A stretch of DNA of 64,000 nucleotides from Paractinoplanes pyxinae (GTDB lineage Bacteria > Actinomycetota > Actinomycetes > Mycobacteriales > Micromonosporaceae), in NCBI RefSeq assembly GCF_026626335.1, contig NZ_JAPNTZ010000003.1, positions 310,001 to 374,000 of the forward strand. The letters run 5' to 3'. Made by a program: the position numbers and the translations under genes. Of the stretch, positions 9,055 to 18,584 are shown one piece after another; within the stretch, counting starts at the first letter, position 1, and each line of letters starts with the position of its first letter. Under the pieces are notes generated by a model. That model had not been told where the DNA came from. It made no database searches and worked only from the letters and a program-made list of their open reading frames with translations.

Positions 9055-9079
9055 ATACCCGGGCTTTCCGTCGATAACC
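9055..9079 (-). promoter_or_regulatory. Sigma-B/F-type promoter of the small acidic protein gene
   Basis: On the minus strand GGTTA is followed after 14 bases by GGGTAT. This matches the GTTT-N14/16-GGGTAT form used by SigB/SigF-type factors. It sits about 35 bases upstream of the start at 9019. A sigma factor of that type is encoded at 35723. Confidence 0.5.
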
Positions 9080-9157
9080 AGTAGAAGTACTGATCCCTTT
9101 TACGCCCGCGAGGGGCAGGGTGGAGGCAACGATCCGCGGAACCTGGGGGGAAACCAC

Positions 9158-9856
9158 ATGAAACCGACCATCGTCCTCGTGCACGGCGCCTTCGCCGAGT
9201 CGGCCAGCTGGGACGGCGTCATCAAGCTGCTGCTGGCCGACGGCTACCCGGCCGTCGCGGTGGGCAACCCGCTGCGCGGCGTCAAGTACGACTCCGACTA
9301 CCTGCGGGCCACGCTGGCCTCGATCCAGGGCGACATCGTGCTGGTCGGCCACTCGTACGGCGGCATGCTCATCACCAACGCCGGCACCGGCGTGCCCAAC
9401 GTGAAGTCGCTGGTCTACGTGGGCGCCTTCGCTCCCGACCAGGGCGAGAGCGCGGGCGACCTGGCCGGCAAGTTCCCGGGCAGCACGCTCGGCGAGACGC
9501 TGAACCCGGTCAAGCTGCCCGACGGCAGCACCGACATGTACATCCGGCAGGACGTCTACCACCACCAGTTCGCCGCCGACTCGTCGGCCGAGGACGCGGC
9601 GGTGTGGGCCGTCACGCAGCGCCCGATCACCGAGGGCGCGCTGGGCGAGGCGTCGCCGGGCGAGGCGGCCTGGAAGTCGATCCCGTCCTGGTTCCTGTTC
9701 GGCCGCGACGACCTGAACATCCCGGTCGCGTCGCACCGCTTCATGGCCGAGCGGGCCGGCTCGCGCCGCACGGTCGAGCTGGCCGGCGGCTCGCACACCG
9801 TCGCCATCCCCGAGGCGGCCGCCCTGGTCGACCTCATCCGCGAGGCGGCCGCGTAG
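9158..9856 (+). CDS. Alpha/beta hydrolase
   Basis: A 232-residue cytoplasmic hydrolase. It begins with the typical first strand and oxyanion HG (IVLVHGAF). The nucleophile elbow is GHSYGG (Ser66). The acid is in FGRDDLNIP and the catalytic His in GGSHTVAIP. The closest recognisable group is the short EstC-like esterases (DUF1057-like) common in actinomycetes. The ATG is placed by a ggggggaa ribosome binding site 8 bases upstream. It is followed 50 bases later by the ThDP enzyme gene, but no shared substrate is evident. Confidence 0.88.
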   Translation: MKPTIVLVHGAFAESASWDGVIKLLLADGYPAVAVGNPLRGVKYDSDYLRATLASIQGDIVLVGHSYGGMLITNAGTGVPNVKSLVYVGAFAPDQGESAGDLAGKFPGSTLGETLNPVKLPDGSTDMYIRQDVYHHQFAADSSAEDAAVWAVTQRPITEGALGEASPGEAAWKSIPSWFLFGRDDLNIPVASHRFMAERAGSRRTVELAGGSHTVAIPEAAALVDLIREAAA

Positions 9857-9906
9857 TCCGTCCCAACCTGGGTAGCCATGCCGTCATCGAGGAAGAGGGT
9901 GACGGC

Positions 9907-11697
9907 ATGGCGGACGGGCGGACGGTCTCGGACCTGCTGGTGGAGCGCCTGTCGGCGTGGGGTGTCGAGCGGGTGTTCGGCTATTCCGGCGACGGGATCG
10001 ACGGCGTGATCGGGGCGCTGCGCCGGGCCGGGAAGCCCGCGTTCGTGCAGGCCCGGCACGAGGAGAACGCGGCCTTCATGGCGGTCGGCCACGCCAAGTA
10101 CACCGGCGGGGTGGGTGTCTGCCTGTCCACGCAGGGCCCGGGCGCGGTGCACCTGCTGAACGGGCTCTACGACGCCAAGCTGGACGGCAAGCCGGTGGTC
10201 GCCATCGTCGGTCAGCAGGCTTCGACGGTGCTCGGGAGCGCGTACCAGCAAGAAATTGATCTTCAGAGGCTGTTCGGGGACGTGTGCGCGCAGTTCGTGC
10301 AGACGGCGCACGCCCCGGAGCAGTTACCGATGCTGCTCGATCGAGCGTTCCGGACGGCGCTGGCCACCCGCAGCCCCACGTGCGTGATCGTGCCGCACGA
10401 CGTCCAGTCGGCCGAGGCGCCCGATGAGCAGGCCCACGAGCACGGCGTGATGATGACCAGCCCCGGCCTGCGTCCGGCCCGGGTGCTGCCGTACGAGAGC
10501 GATCTGCGCGCGGCGGCCGAGGTGCTTTCGGCGGGCGAGCGGGTCGCGGTCATGGTCGGTCAGGGCGCGTACGGGGCGGTGAGCGAGGTCCTCGAGCTGG
10601 TCGACCGCCTCGGCGCCGGGGTCACGACGTCGCTGCTGGGCAAGCCGGTGCTCGACGAGACCCTGCCGTTCCACACCGGCGTGATGGGTCACCTCGGCAC
10701 CACGGCCAGCGCCCAGCTGATGCAGGAGTGCGACACGCTGCTGCTGGTCGGCACCAACGATCCGTGGACCGAGTTCTATCCGAAGCCGGGGCAGGCCCGG
10801 GCGGTGCAGATCGACATCGACGGGCGGCAGTTGGGCGTACGGTATCCGATCGAGGTCCCGCTCGTCGGTGACGCCGCCGAGACCGTACGCGCGTTGACCG
10901 CCCTGGTGAAGCCGGCCGGCGACCGCAGCTGGCGGGAGAAGGTCGAAGGCTGGGTCAGCCGCTGGCATTCCATCGCCGAGAAGCGGGCGGCGGCTGCGGC
11001 CGAACCGCTGAACCCGCAGCACGTGGTCCGCTCGCTCACCGGCCGGCTGCCGGGCGACGCGCAGGTCGCGGTGGACGTCGGCTCGGTCGTCTACTGGTAC
11101 GCCCGTCATCTGCGGCTGCCGCCCGGCGTCCCGGCTCACCTGTCGAGCACGCTCGCCTCGATGGGGTGCGGCATTCCGTACGGGCTGGCGGCGAAGCTGG
11201 CCGCGCCGGAGAGCCCGGTCGTGGTGCTCAGCGGCGACGGCGGGCTGCAGATGACCGGGCTGGCCGAGCTGGTCACGGTGGCCGCCCGCTGGCGGGACTG
11301 GGCCGATCCGCGGTTCCTGGTGTGCGTCCTGAACAACGGCGACCTGGCCGAGGTGAGCTGGGAGCAGCGCGAGATGGAGTCGGAACCACGGTTCGCCACC
11401 TCGCAGGATCTGCCCGACGTCCCGTACGCGAAATACGCCGAGGTGCTGGGGCTGCGCGGCCTGCGGGTGGAGTCGCCCGAAGAGATGGACGCCGCCTGGG
11501 CGACCGCGCTGTCGGCCGATCGGCCCGTGGTCATCGACGCGCGGACCGACCCGGCCATCCCGTTGCTGCCGCCGAACCAGCCGTACGAGAAAGTGCAGGG
11601 CATGTACGACGGGCTGGCCGCCGAGAAGGGGCCGCTGGCCCGCCGGGCCGAGGCGCACCTGCGCCGGGAGCGCGCCGACGAAGGGTTCACCGACTAA
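9907..11697 (+). CDS. Thiamine diphosphate-dependent enzyme (pyruvate oxidase/acetolactate synthase-like)
   Basis: A 596-residue three-domain ThDP enzyme. The N-terminal PYR domain has the catalytic glutamate in QARHEENAAFMA. The central domain includes LLVGTNDPWTEF. The C-terminal PP domain has GDGGLQMTGL and, about 25 residues later, NNGDLAEV (the GDG...NN cofactor/Mg site). The family decarboxylates 2-oxo acids; this branch is often annotated as pyruvate oxidase (PoxB-like) or 'thiamine pyrophosphate-requiring protein'. True acetolactate synthase is unlikely because no small subunit gene follows. A gaggaagaggg ribosome binding site precedes the ATG. Confidence 0.87.
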   Translation: MADGRTVSDLLVERLSAWGVERVFGYSGDGIDGVIGALRRAGKPAFVQARHEENAAFMAVGHAKYTGGVGVCLSTQGPGAVHLLNGLYDAKLDGKPVVAIVGQQASTVLGSAYQQEIDLQRLFGDVCAQFVQTAHAPEQLPMLLDRAFRTALATRSPTCVIVPHDVQSAEAPDEQAHEHGVMMTSPGLRPARVLPYESDLRAAAEVLSAGERVAVMVGQGAYGAVSEVLELVDRLGAGVTTSLLGKPVLDETLPFHTGVMGHLGTTASAQLMQECDTLLLVGTNDPWTEFYPKPGQARAVQIDIDGRQLGVRYPIEVPLVGDAAETVRALTALVKPAGDRSWREKVEGWVSRWHSIAEKRAAAAAEPLNPQHVVRSLTGRLPGDAQVAVDVGSVVYWYARHLRLPPGVPAHLSSTLASMGCGIPYGLAAKLAAPESPVVVLSGDGGLQMTGLAELVTVAARWRDWADPRFLVCVLNNGDLAEVSWEQREMESEPRFATSQDLPDVPYAKYAEVLGLRGLRVESPEEMDAAWATALSADRPVVIDARTDPAIPLLPPNQPYEKVQGMYDGLAAEKGPLARRAEAHLRRERADEGFTD

Positions 11698-11706
11698 CGT
11701 CCTCGC

Positions 11707-12765
11707 ATGGACGTGCTCGACAACCGTGCGCTCAACCGGGCCCTGATGGCCCGTCAGATGCTCGACCGCCGGCACACCGGGCCGGCGGTCGACGCCGTCC
11801 GGCACCTGATCGGGCTGCAGGCCCAGGAGCCGCACGAGCCGTACATCGGGCTGTGGAGCCGCCTCGACGGTTTTCATCCGCGAGAGCTGGTCGAGCTGCT
11901 GGAGAGCCGGCAGGTCGTGCGCACCCTGCTCATGCGGCGGACGATCCACCTGGTCACCGCCGAGGACTGCCTGGAGCTGCGCGAGCTGCACCAGCCGATG
12001 CTGGTGGCCCGGGTGCGGGCCGTGCTGCGCCGCGATCTCGAAGGCGTCGACCTGGACGAGCTGGCTGCGGCCGGACAGCCGCATTTCGCCCGGTCGCCGA
12101 GCACGCTGCCCGAGGTGGGGCGGGCGGTCGGCGAGCGGTGGCCGTCGGTGCCGGCCCGCGTACTCGGGGATGCGCTCAGCTCCCTCGTACCCCTGGTGCA
12201 GGTGCCGCCGCGCGGGATCTGGGGTCAGACGGCGCCCGCGCGCAACACGACCATCGAGACGTGGCTGGGCCGCGCCGTGCCGCCCGCTTGCGAGGCCGAC
12301 GAGCTCGTGCTGCGCTATCTGCGGGCGTTCGGGCCGGCGTCCTCGTCCGACATCCGGGCCTGGTCCGGGCTCAGCGGCCTGCGCGAGTGCATCAAGCGGC
12401 TGCGGCCCCAGTTGCGCAGCTTCCGCGACGTACGGGGTCGTGAACTGCTCGACGTGCTCGACGGGGAGCTGCCCGATCCGGATCAACCGCTGCCGCCACG
12501 GTTCCTGCCCGCCTTCGACAACGTGGTGCTCGGCTTCGACGACCGCACCCGGGTGATCGACCACGCGTACCGCGGGATGAGCGTCGAAGGCGCGCGTTTC
12601 GTGCTGGTGGACGGCCGGGTGGCGGGGAAATGGACACTCGCCGGCGACACCCTGAACGCCACCATGTTCCACCCGGTCGACGTGGATCCGGTGGTTGCCG
12701 AGGCCGAGAAACTGCTTTCCTGGTACGGGATATCGGGGCGTACTGTCATAGAAGTCCGCGAATGA
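11707..12765 (+). CDS. Winged-helix protein of the AlkZ/YcaQ DNA glycosylase family
   Basis: A 352-residue protein of the HTH_42 family with tandem winged helices. The motif GLQAQEP near residue 37 corresponds to the QxQ active site of the AlkZ/YcaQ glycosylases. A conserved [15 protein letters not shown] follows. AlkZ removes damaged or crosslinked bases and gives self-resistance in some antibiotic producers; many homologues have no proven substrate. TAACGT lies 6 bases before the ATG, overlapping the preceding stop, so the transcript may be leaderless. The P450 gene starts 11 bases after the stop. Confidence 0.85.
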   Translation: MDVLDNRALNRALMARQMLDRRHTGPAVDAVRHLIGLQAQEPHEPYIGLWSRLDGFHPRELVELLESRQVVRTLLMRRTIHLVTAEDCLELRELHQPMLVARVRAVLRRDLEGVDLDELAAAGQPHFARSPSTLPEVGRAVGERWPSVPARVLGDALSSLVPLVQVPPRGIWGQTAPARNTTIETWLGRAVPPACEADELVLRYLRAFGPASSSDIRAWSGLSGLRECIKRLRPQLRSFRDVRGRELLDVLDGELPDPDQPLPPRFLPAFDNVVLGFDDRTRVIDHAYRGMSVEGARFVLVDGRVAGKWTLAGDTLNATMFHPVDVDPVVAEAEKLLSWYGISGRTVIEVRE

Positions 12766-12776
12766 CGGGGAGTTCC

Positions 12777-13901
<1,125 letters not shown>

Positions 13902-13995
13902 CGCCCCGGCCTGCTGTTGCGAGGCCTGTTCACGCTGCCCGTCCTCACCGGACCCGAGTGATCAGCGGCACGGGGTCTTTGGCAAGCTTTCCGCC

Positions 13996-14343
13996 GTGGA
14001 AGCACTCCGGCTGATTCTGCTCTTCGTTCACCTCGTGGGGTTCGCGCTGCTGCTGGGCGGGGCGATCGCCCAGTTCCTCACGGGCAAGTTCCGGATCAAC
14101 CCGGCCGTGCTGTGGGGGTCGGTGATCCAGCTGCTGTCGGGTATCGCGCTGGCGGCGCCGCTGCGGGGTGGCGGGGACGCCGAGCCGAGCCTGATCAAGC
14201 TGGGCGTGAAGCTGCTGCTGGCGGTGCTGATCTTCATCATGGTCTTCATCCCGCGCAAGCGGGAGGCCGTGAACAAAGGCCACTTCATCGGCATCATCGT
14301 GCTGACCCTGGCCAACGCCGCGGTCGCCGTCTTCTGGCGCTGA
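13996..14343 (+). CDS. Small integral membrane protein
   Basis: A 115-residue protein with four predicted membrane helices: near residues 4-24, 36-54, 69-87 and 97-113. The second and third are joined by a short polar loop (RGGGDAEPS). It resembles the small four-helix proteins of actinomycetes related to the DUF2269/CopD-like group, but no metal-binding residues stand out. The GTG start is the first in frame that includes the whole first helix. Function unknown. Confidence 0.75.
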   Translation: MEALRLILLFVHLVGFALLLGGAIAQFLTGKFRINPAVLWGSVIQLLSGIALAAPLRGGGDAEPSLIKLGVKLLLAVLIFIMVFIPRKREAVNKGHFIGIIVLTLANAAVAVFWR

Positions 14344-14837
14344 CCCGACCCGCTCGCCGCCGGCCCGATCCGGCCGATCGCTGTTCCGCTGCGTAGTCGG
14401 GGCGTGTCACGCTTCGTGGTGGCAGGAAATGTGGCCGGAAAGGTGAGGTGATTCGCACTACAGCCGTTCCTGTGCACGTGCACAGACAATGGCCGAAAGC
14501 GTGATCGGTCGAACGGTTGATCTCGTCTTGAGCCGAATGGGCACCATAGCTTTCCCGGCGGCAATCCTTGGCGGGCGCGCGGCCGGGCCGGTCGCGCTGA
14601 GCAGTGCCCTGAGCTACCTGTTGTCCGACCTGAGGACCTTACTGGCAGGTTGGTCCGGTTTGGTCGTCAGCGCCGCAAAGAGTGGCATTGCCGGGCCCGT
14701 TTCCCGGGCCGAAACAATGGCGCGGCAGCCGTTAATCAATTCCGGGCAGGCTCTTATGCAAATCATAGATTCGCTGTGTATGGTCCCGTCCGCAGGTTGA
14801 TCAACTTCGCTTCACCGCGCCCCCAGGAGCGTCCGCC
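14344..14837. other. 494-bp gene-poor region
   Basis: This stretch is less G+C-biased than its surroundings and has no recognised gene. A frame at 14489-14800 could encode 103 residues (starting MAESVIGRTVDLVLSRMG), but it has no family and a poor start, so I do not call it. The region carries a 16-bp perfect palindrome (14470-14485). A ribosome binding site (aggag) for the glycosyltransferase lies at the right end. Confidence 0.5.
14470..14485. promoter_or_regulatory. 16-bp perfect palindrome, candidate operator
   Basis: CTGTGCACGTGCACAG is a perfect inverted repeat without a spacer, in otherwise unassigned DNA. It has the size of a GntR-, LacI- or CRP-type site. No regulator gene is adjacent. 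Confidence 0.4.
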
Positions 14838-15785
14838 ATGACCGAGAGCATCGACGTCAGCGTCGTCATCCCTACGCACAGCGAGCGTCGCTGGGCGTCG
14901 CTGTGCCGGACGATCGCCTCTGCCCAGGCCCAGACGGTGACGCCGGCCGAGGTCATCGTCGTGGTCGACCACAATCCCGAGCTGTTCGAGCGGGTCAAGG
15001 GCGAGTTCCCGGACGTCACCGTGCTCGAGAACGAGTCGGTGCGCGGCGCCTCGGGCAACCGGAACACCGGCGCCTTCCACGCCCGGTCCGAGCTGATCGC
15101 CTTCCTCGACGACGACACCGTCGCCCACCCCACCTGGCTCGGCCGGCTGGCGGCGCCGTTCGCCGACCCGGCCGTGGTCGGCGCGGGCGGGCTGATCATG
15201 CCGGCCTGGGAGCGCCGGCGCCCGTCGTGGCTGCCGGACGAGCTGCTCTGGACGGTCGGGGTCTCGTACGCGGGAATGCCCACCTCGGTCGCGGAGATCC
15301 GCAACGTCTGGTCGGCCAGCATGATGATCCGCCGCTCGGCCTTCGAGAAGGTCGGCGGCTTCCGGGTCGGCTTCGGCAAGCTCGGCGACCAGAACCGGCC
15401 CGAGGACACCGAGCTCTGCCTGCGGATCAGCGCCGAGACCGGCGGTCACTGGATGTACGTGCCGGACTCGGTCATCGAGCACGACGTGCCGCTCGACCGG
15501 TCGACGTTCCGGTTCTTCCTGCGCCGCTGCTACGCCGAGGGCCGGGGCAAGGTGCAGATGGCCGGCCTGCTGCCGCGCGACCAGAAGCTCGGCGCCGAGC
15601 AGGACTACCTGCGCCGCACCCTGCCCCGCGCGGTCGCCCACAACATCAAGGCGGCCACCCTGGGCCGCGGCGGCTTCCATGCGCTGCGCGCCGCCACCGT
15701 GATCGCCGCAGTGGCCGCGGCCGGCTTCGGCGGGGGAGTCGAGACGCTGGCCGCGCTCAGCGAGTCCGAGACGGCCACTCGCTAG
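14838..15785 (+). CDS. Family 2 glycosyltransferase
   Basis: A 315-residue GT-A glycosyltransferase. The N-terminus (DVSVVIPTHSER) is the nucleotide-binding strand of GT2. The metal-binding acidic motif is FLDDDTV near residue 94. EDTELCLRI near residue 193 corresponds to the catalytic-base region (ED). The C-terminus has a hydrophobic stretch (TVIAAVAAAGFGGGVETL) that may touch the membrane. The donor and acceptor are unknown. A caggag ribosome binding site supports the ATG. A strong hairpin follows the stop. It stands alone and is not part of a visible polysaccharide cluster. Confidence 0.88.
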   Translation: MTESIDVSVVIPTHSERRWASLCRTIASAQAQTVTPAEVIVVVDHNPELFERVKGEFPDVTVLENESVRGASGNRNTGAFHARSELIAFLDDDTVAHPTWLGRLAAPFADPAVVGAGGLIMPAWERRRPSWLPDELLWTVGVSYAGMPTSVAEIRNVWSASMMIRRSAFEKVGGFRVGFGKLGDQNRPEDTELCLRISAETGGHWMYVPDSVIEHDVPLDRSTFRFFLRRCYAEGRGKVQMAGLLPRDQKLGAEQDYLRRTLPRAVAHNIKAATLGRGGFHALRAATVIAAVAAAGFGGGVETLAALSESETATR

Positions 15786-15798
15786 CCCCTGGACCGGT

Positions 15799-15832
15799 TC
15801 GCACCGGCCTCGCCGCCACGAGGCCGGTGCGA
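15799..15832 (+). terminator. Hairpin terminator after the glycosyltransferase gene
   Basis: A perfect 14-bp stem (TCGCACCGGCCTCG and its complement) with a 6-base loop lies 14 bases after the stop. There is no T-tract, as is common in high-GC genomes. Confidence 0.7.
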
Positions 15833-15885
15833 GCCCGCAAGCCATTCGTCGATCACGATTAACCCGGGCTCCGTAGCCTCCGGCC

Positions 15886-17073
15886 ATGCGAAAGATCGTC
15901 CGCAACGTTCTCGCCGGGACCGGCGTCCTGGCGCTCACCCTGTCGCTGGCCGGCACCGCGTCCTACGCCGGCGGCCACCGAGTCTCCAAGCCCACTCTCA
16001 CCGGCTGGGCCTCGCTGCCCGCCGGCACCTTCGTCCCGGGCAGCGAGCCGTCCGGCGCGCTCGCCACCGGCAACCTCAACGGCTTCACGGTGCCCTTCGC
16101 CGACCAGCCGATCCAGGGCTTCTCGGGAATCGCCGACAACGGGGACGGCACCTTCGACGTGCTCTCCGACAACGGCTACGGCAACCAGGCCAACTCGGGC
16201 GACTTCCTGCTGCGCGTGCAGCGTCTGGCCCCGGTCTTCCGTACGAACAAGGTCGACGTTCTCGGCGGCATCAACCTGACCGACCCCGACGGCAAGATCT
16301 CGTGGAAGCTGACCCGGGAGGACCGCGTCCTCACCGGCGCCGACTTCGACCCCGAGTCGATCCAGAAGCTGGCCGACGGCACGTTCTACGTCGGCGACGA
16401 GTTCGGCCCGTACCTGCTGCACTTCGACCGCGCCGGCCGGCTGCTCGACGCGCCGGTTCCGCTGGAGGGCGTGATCGCGCCCGAGACCGCCGCCCGCACC
16501 GGCGCCACGGCGACCGCTCGCAGCAGCAAGGGTTTCGAGGGCCTGGCCCAGTCGCCCGACGGCCGCTACCTGTACGGGCTGCTCGAGGGCTCGATCACCG
16601 GCGACCCGGCCGGCGCGCTTCGGCTCAACGAGTTCGACGTACGCGCGAAGAAGTACACCGGCAAGCGGTGGACCTACCAGCTCGACAACCCGGACTTCGC
16701 CATCGGCGACGCGATCGCGGTCGACAGGAACCGCTTCCTGGTCATCGAGCGCGACAACGGCCAGGGCGCCACGGCCGTCGTCAAGAAGATCTACCTCGCC
16801 ACCAAGCGCGGCGACCGTCTGGAGAAGACGCTGGTGGTCGACCTGATGAACGTGGCCAACCCGCGCAAGCTGGGCGGCTTCGGCCCGGTCTTCACGTTCC
16901 CGTTCCAGACCATCGAGGACGTCGTCATCCTGGACGACCGGACCATCGCCGTCCTCAACGACAACAACTTCCCGTTCTCGACCGGCCGCAGCGCCACCGC
17001 GGCCGACAACAACGAGTGGATCACCATCGCGCTGCCCAAGTCGCTCGACGTGGACAAGCGCCTCCTCAAGTAA
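15886..17073 (+). CDS. Secreted esterase-like phytase-domain protein
   Basis: A 395-residue exported protein. An N-terminal Sec signal peptide covers about residues 1-28 (hydrophobic core GVLALTLSLAGTASYA, then AGG). The rest matches the 'phytase-like' beta-propeller domain (PF13449 type): FSGIADNGDGTFDVLSDNGY, GFEGLAQSPDGRYLY, and a C-terminal VLNDNNFPFS. Family members are annotated as esterase-like or phytase-like; the true substrate is rarely known. TAGCCT lies 6 bases before the ATG, suggesting leaderless transcription. A classical intrinsic terminator follows. Confidence 0.87.
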   Translation: MRKIVRNVLAGTGVLALTLSLAGTASYAGGHRVSKPTLTGWASLPAGTFVPGSEPSGALATGNLNGFTVPFADQPIQGFSGIADNGDGTFDVLSDNGYGNQANSGDFLLRVQRLAPVFRTNKVDVLGGINLTDPDGKISWKLTREDRVLTGADFDPESIQKLADGTFYVGDEFGPYLLHFDRAGRLLDAPVPLEGVIAPETAARTGATATARSSKGFEGLAQSPDGRYLYGLLEGSITGDPAGALRLNEFDVRAKKYTGKRWTYQLDNPDFAIGDAIAVDRNRFLVIERDNGQGATAVVKKIYLATKRGDRLEKTLVVDLMNVANPRKLGGFGPVFTFPFQTIEDVVILDDRTIAVLNDNNFPFSTGRSATAADNNEWITIALPKSLDVDKRLLK

Positions 17074-17093
17074 CGCCTGCTGATTCTGCGAAG

Positions 17094-17127
17094 CGCCCGG
17101 CCGCCTTCTTGGCGGCCGGGCGTTTTT
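17094..17127 (+). terminator. Rho-independent terminator
   Basis: A 12-bp GC stem (CGCCCGGCCGCC and its complement) with loop TTCTT is followed directly by five T residues. It lies 21 bases after the phytase-like gene. Confidence 0.92.
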
Positions 17128-17284
17128 GTGTTTCGTCAGCCACACTCGGGGCCTCCGCCGAGGATCACGATACCTAGCCTCCTAGGATGGTCAGACCGGG
17201 TGTACCTGCGGGGACTGGACCGGTGGGGGAAGCCGCGGATCGTCCGCGGAGGGAGACTCTTCGTCGGCCTCGAGTGTCTAAAGT

Positions 17285-17298
17285 GGAGTGATCACTCC
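17285..17298. promoter_or_regulatory. 14-bp palindrome, probable TetR operator
   Basis: GGAGTGATCACTCC is a perfect palindrome 75 bases upstream of the TetR gene at 17373. Its size and place fit autoregulation by that protein. Confidence 0.6.
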
Positions 17299-17372
17299 GT
17301 TACAAAGGGGACGCTAGGCTGATGAACGGTCAACGAGCTGCCAAAGCGACAAACCGGACTGGAGTGTGAACC

Positions 17373-17951
17373 ATGACCGCACGCGCGCCGCGTGCTGATG
17401 CATTGCGTAATCGGTCCCGCGTGCTTGCCGCGGCCGAGCAGGTGTTCGTGGCGCGAGGCACGGCGGTCTCCACCGAAGCGGTCGCCCGCGCGGCGGGGGT
17501 CGGCATCGGCACCGTCTTCCGGCACTTCCCGACCAAGGCGGCACTGATCGAGGCGGTCTTCCGCGAACGGCTGAGACGCTTCGGCGAAGAGGCCGACCAA
17601 CTGGTCGGGGCCGAGGACCCGGGCGAGGCCATCTGGGTCTTCCTGGGCCGGGTGGCCGAGGTGGCCGCGGGCAAGCAGGACTGGGCCGACGCGTTCGCCG
17701 CCACGAACCTGCGGGACGCGCTCACGCCGGCGCGCGAACAGCTGCCCCGGGCGCTGGGCTCGTTGCTCTCGCGGGCGCAGGAGCAGGGGGCCATCCGCTC
17801 CGACGTCACCGTGGCCGAGCTGGTCGCGCTCATGCTGGCCGTCTCCCGGGTCCCCGAGCTGGACGCCGAGGGTGCCGCTCTGCGAGCCCGGGTGCTCGCG
17901 ATCGTCTTCGACGGCCTGCGCCCCCAGCAAGGCGGTCTCCGCTCGCAGTAA
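17373..17951 (+). CDS. TetR/AcrR-family transcriptional regulator
   Basis: A 192-residue dimeric repressor. The N-terminal helix-turn-helix is clear (STEAVARAAGVGIGTVFRHF, residues 32-51). The C-terminal ligand-binding domain resembles those of TetR_C regulators (KQDWADAFAATNLRDAL). The start is supported by a tggagtg ribosome binding site. A perfect palindrome upstream is its likely operator. The last eight residues (QQGGLRSQ) and stop are encoded inside a 21-bp tandem repeat. Likely targets are itself and perhaps the downstream unknown/acyl-CoA synthetase genes. Confidence 0.9.
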   Translation: MTARAPRADALRNRSRVLAAAEQVFVARGTAVSTEAVARAAGVGIGTVFRHFPTKAALIEAVFRERLRRFGEEADQLVGAEDPGEAIWVFLGRVAEVAAGKQDWADAFAATNLRDALTPAREQLPRALGSLLSRAQEQGAIRSDVTVAELVALMLAVSRVPELDAEGAALRARVLAIVFDGLRPQQGGLRSQ

Positions 17952-17991
17952 GGCGGTCTCCGCCCGCCGCAAGGCGGTCTCCGCCCGCCGT
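17929..17991 (+). repeat. Three tandem 21-bp repeats across the TetR stop codon
   Basis: Three head-to-tail copies of AAGGCGGTCTCCGCYCGCMGY run without spacers at 17929, 17950 and 17971. The first encodes the C-terminus of the TetR protein, whose stop TAA spans the join of copies 1 and 2. Copies 2 and 3 are nearly identical. Confidence 0.95.
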
Positions 17992-18005
17992 CCTACAGTG
18001 GGCGG

Positions 18006-18584
18006 ATGGCTCCGCTCACTGTCGCCTGGATCGACCACCACTACGACCGGGAGAACGCGGGGCTGGGCCGCAGCCGGTTCGCCGAACACGTGTGGGTGCA
18101 CGCCAAAGAGTTCGGCGACTGCTGGGGTGACATCTCGCCGGTCGGGTTCGCCTGCGTGGCCTGGCGGCTGGCGACCGCCCCGCATCTCGACCCCGGTTTC
18201 GTCCGGCTGCACCGCCGCGTGCTGCGGGCCGAGTGCCGGCGCAACAGCTGGGACGGGTCGCTCACCGTCGCCGTCGAGCTGGTCGCCCCTTGGCCGGCCG
18301 GGCTGAGCGAATCGCAGGCGTGGACCCAGGACAGGGGCTGGCGGGGCTGGCCCGAGACGTTCGGCCAGTTCCTGACGCCGTCGCAGGAAGAGCTCAGCCG
18401 CGTGCCACATCTGCGCTCGGTGCTGACCGCCGAGGCGCCGCTGCCGCTGACCGATCTGCCCAAGGTTCCCGACGAGGCCGGGCCCGAGCTGCCCGACCTG
18501 GCCGAGCGCACCGTCACCGTCCTCGTCCGGGAGCTGAACGACCTGCTCAGCCCGATGGTGAGCCGGCTCGAGGGCGCCCGATGA
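18006..18584 (+). CDS. Hypothetical protein
   Basis: A 192-residue soluble protein of no recognised family. It is Trp- and His-rich in the first half (AWIDHHYDRENAGLGRSRF, then HVWVHAKEFGDCWGDISP). This could hint at a metal or ligand site, but no motif is complete. TACAGT lies 6 bases before the ATG, directly after the 21-bp repeats, suggesting a leaderless transcript. The stop overlaps the acyl-CoA synthetase start (ATGA), so the two are probably co-translated and may share a pathway. Confidence 0.7.
   Translation: MAPLTVAWIDHHYDRENAGLGRSRFAEHVWVHAKEFGDCWGDISPVGFACVAWRLATAPHLDPGFVRLHRRVLRAECRRNSWDGSLTVAVELVAPWPAGLSESQAWTQDRGWRGWPETFGQFLTPSQEELSRVPHLRSVLTAEAPLPLTDLPKVPDEAGPELPDLAERTVTVLVRELNDLLSPMVSRLEGAR

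Noticed and set aside
9907..11697. Acetolactate synthase large subunit (ilvB).
   Set aside because: No ilvN or ilvC follows and the gene stands alone, so a general ThDP enzyme/pyruvate oxidase-like call is safer.
14489..14800. A 103-codon frame before the glycosyltransferase.
   Set aside because: No family, no ribosome binding site and codon use unlike its neighbours. It was left as intergenic.
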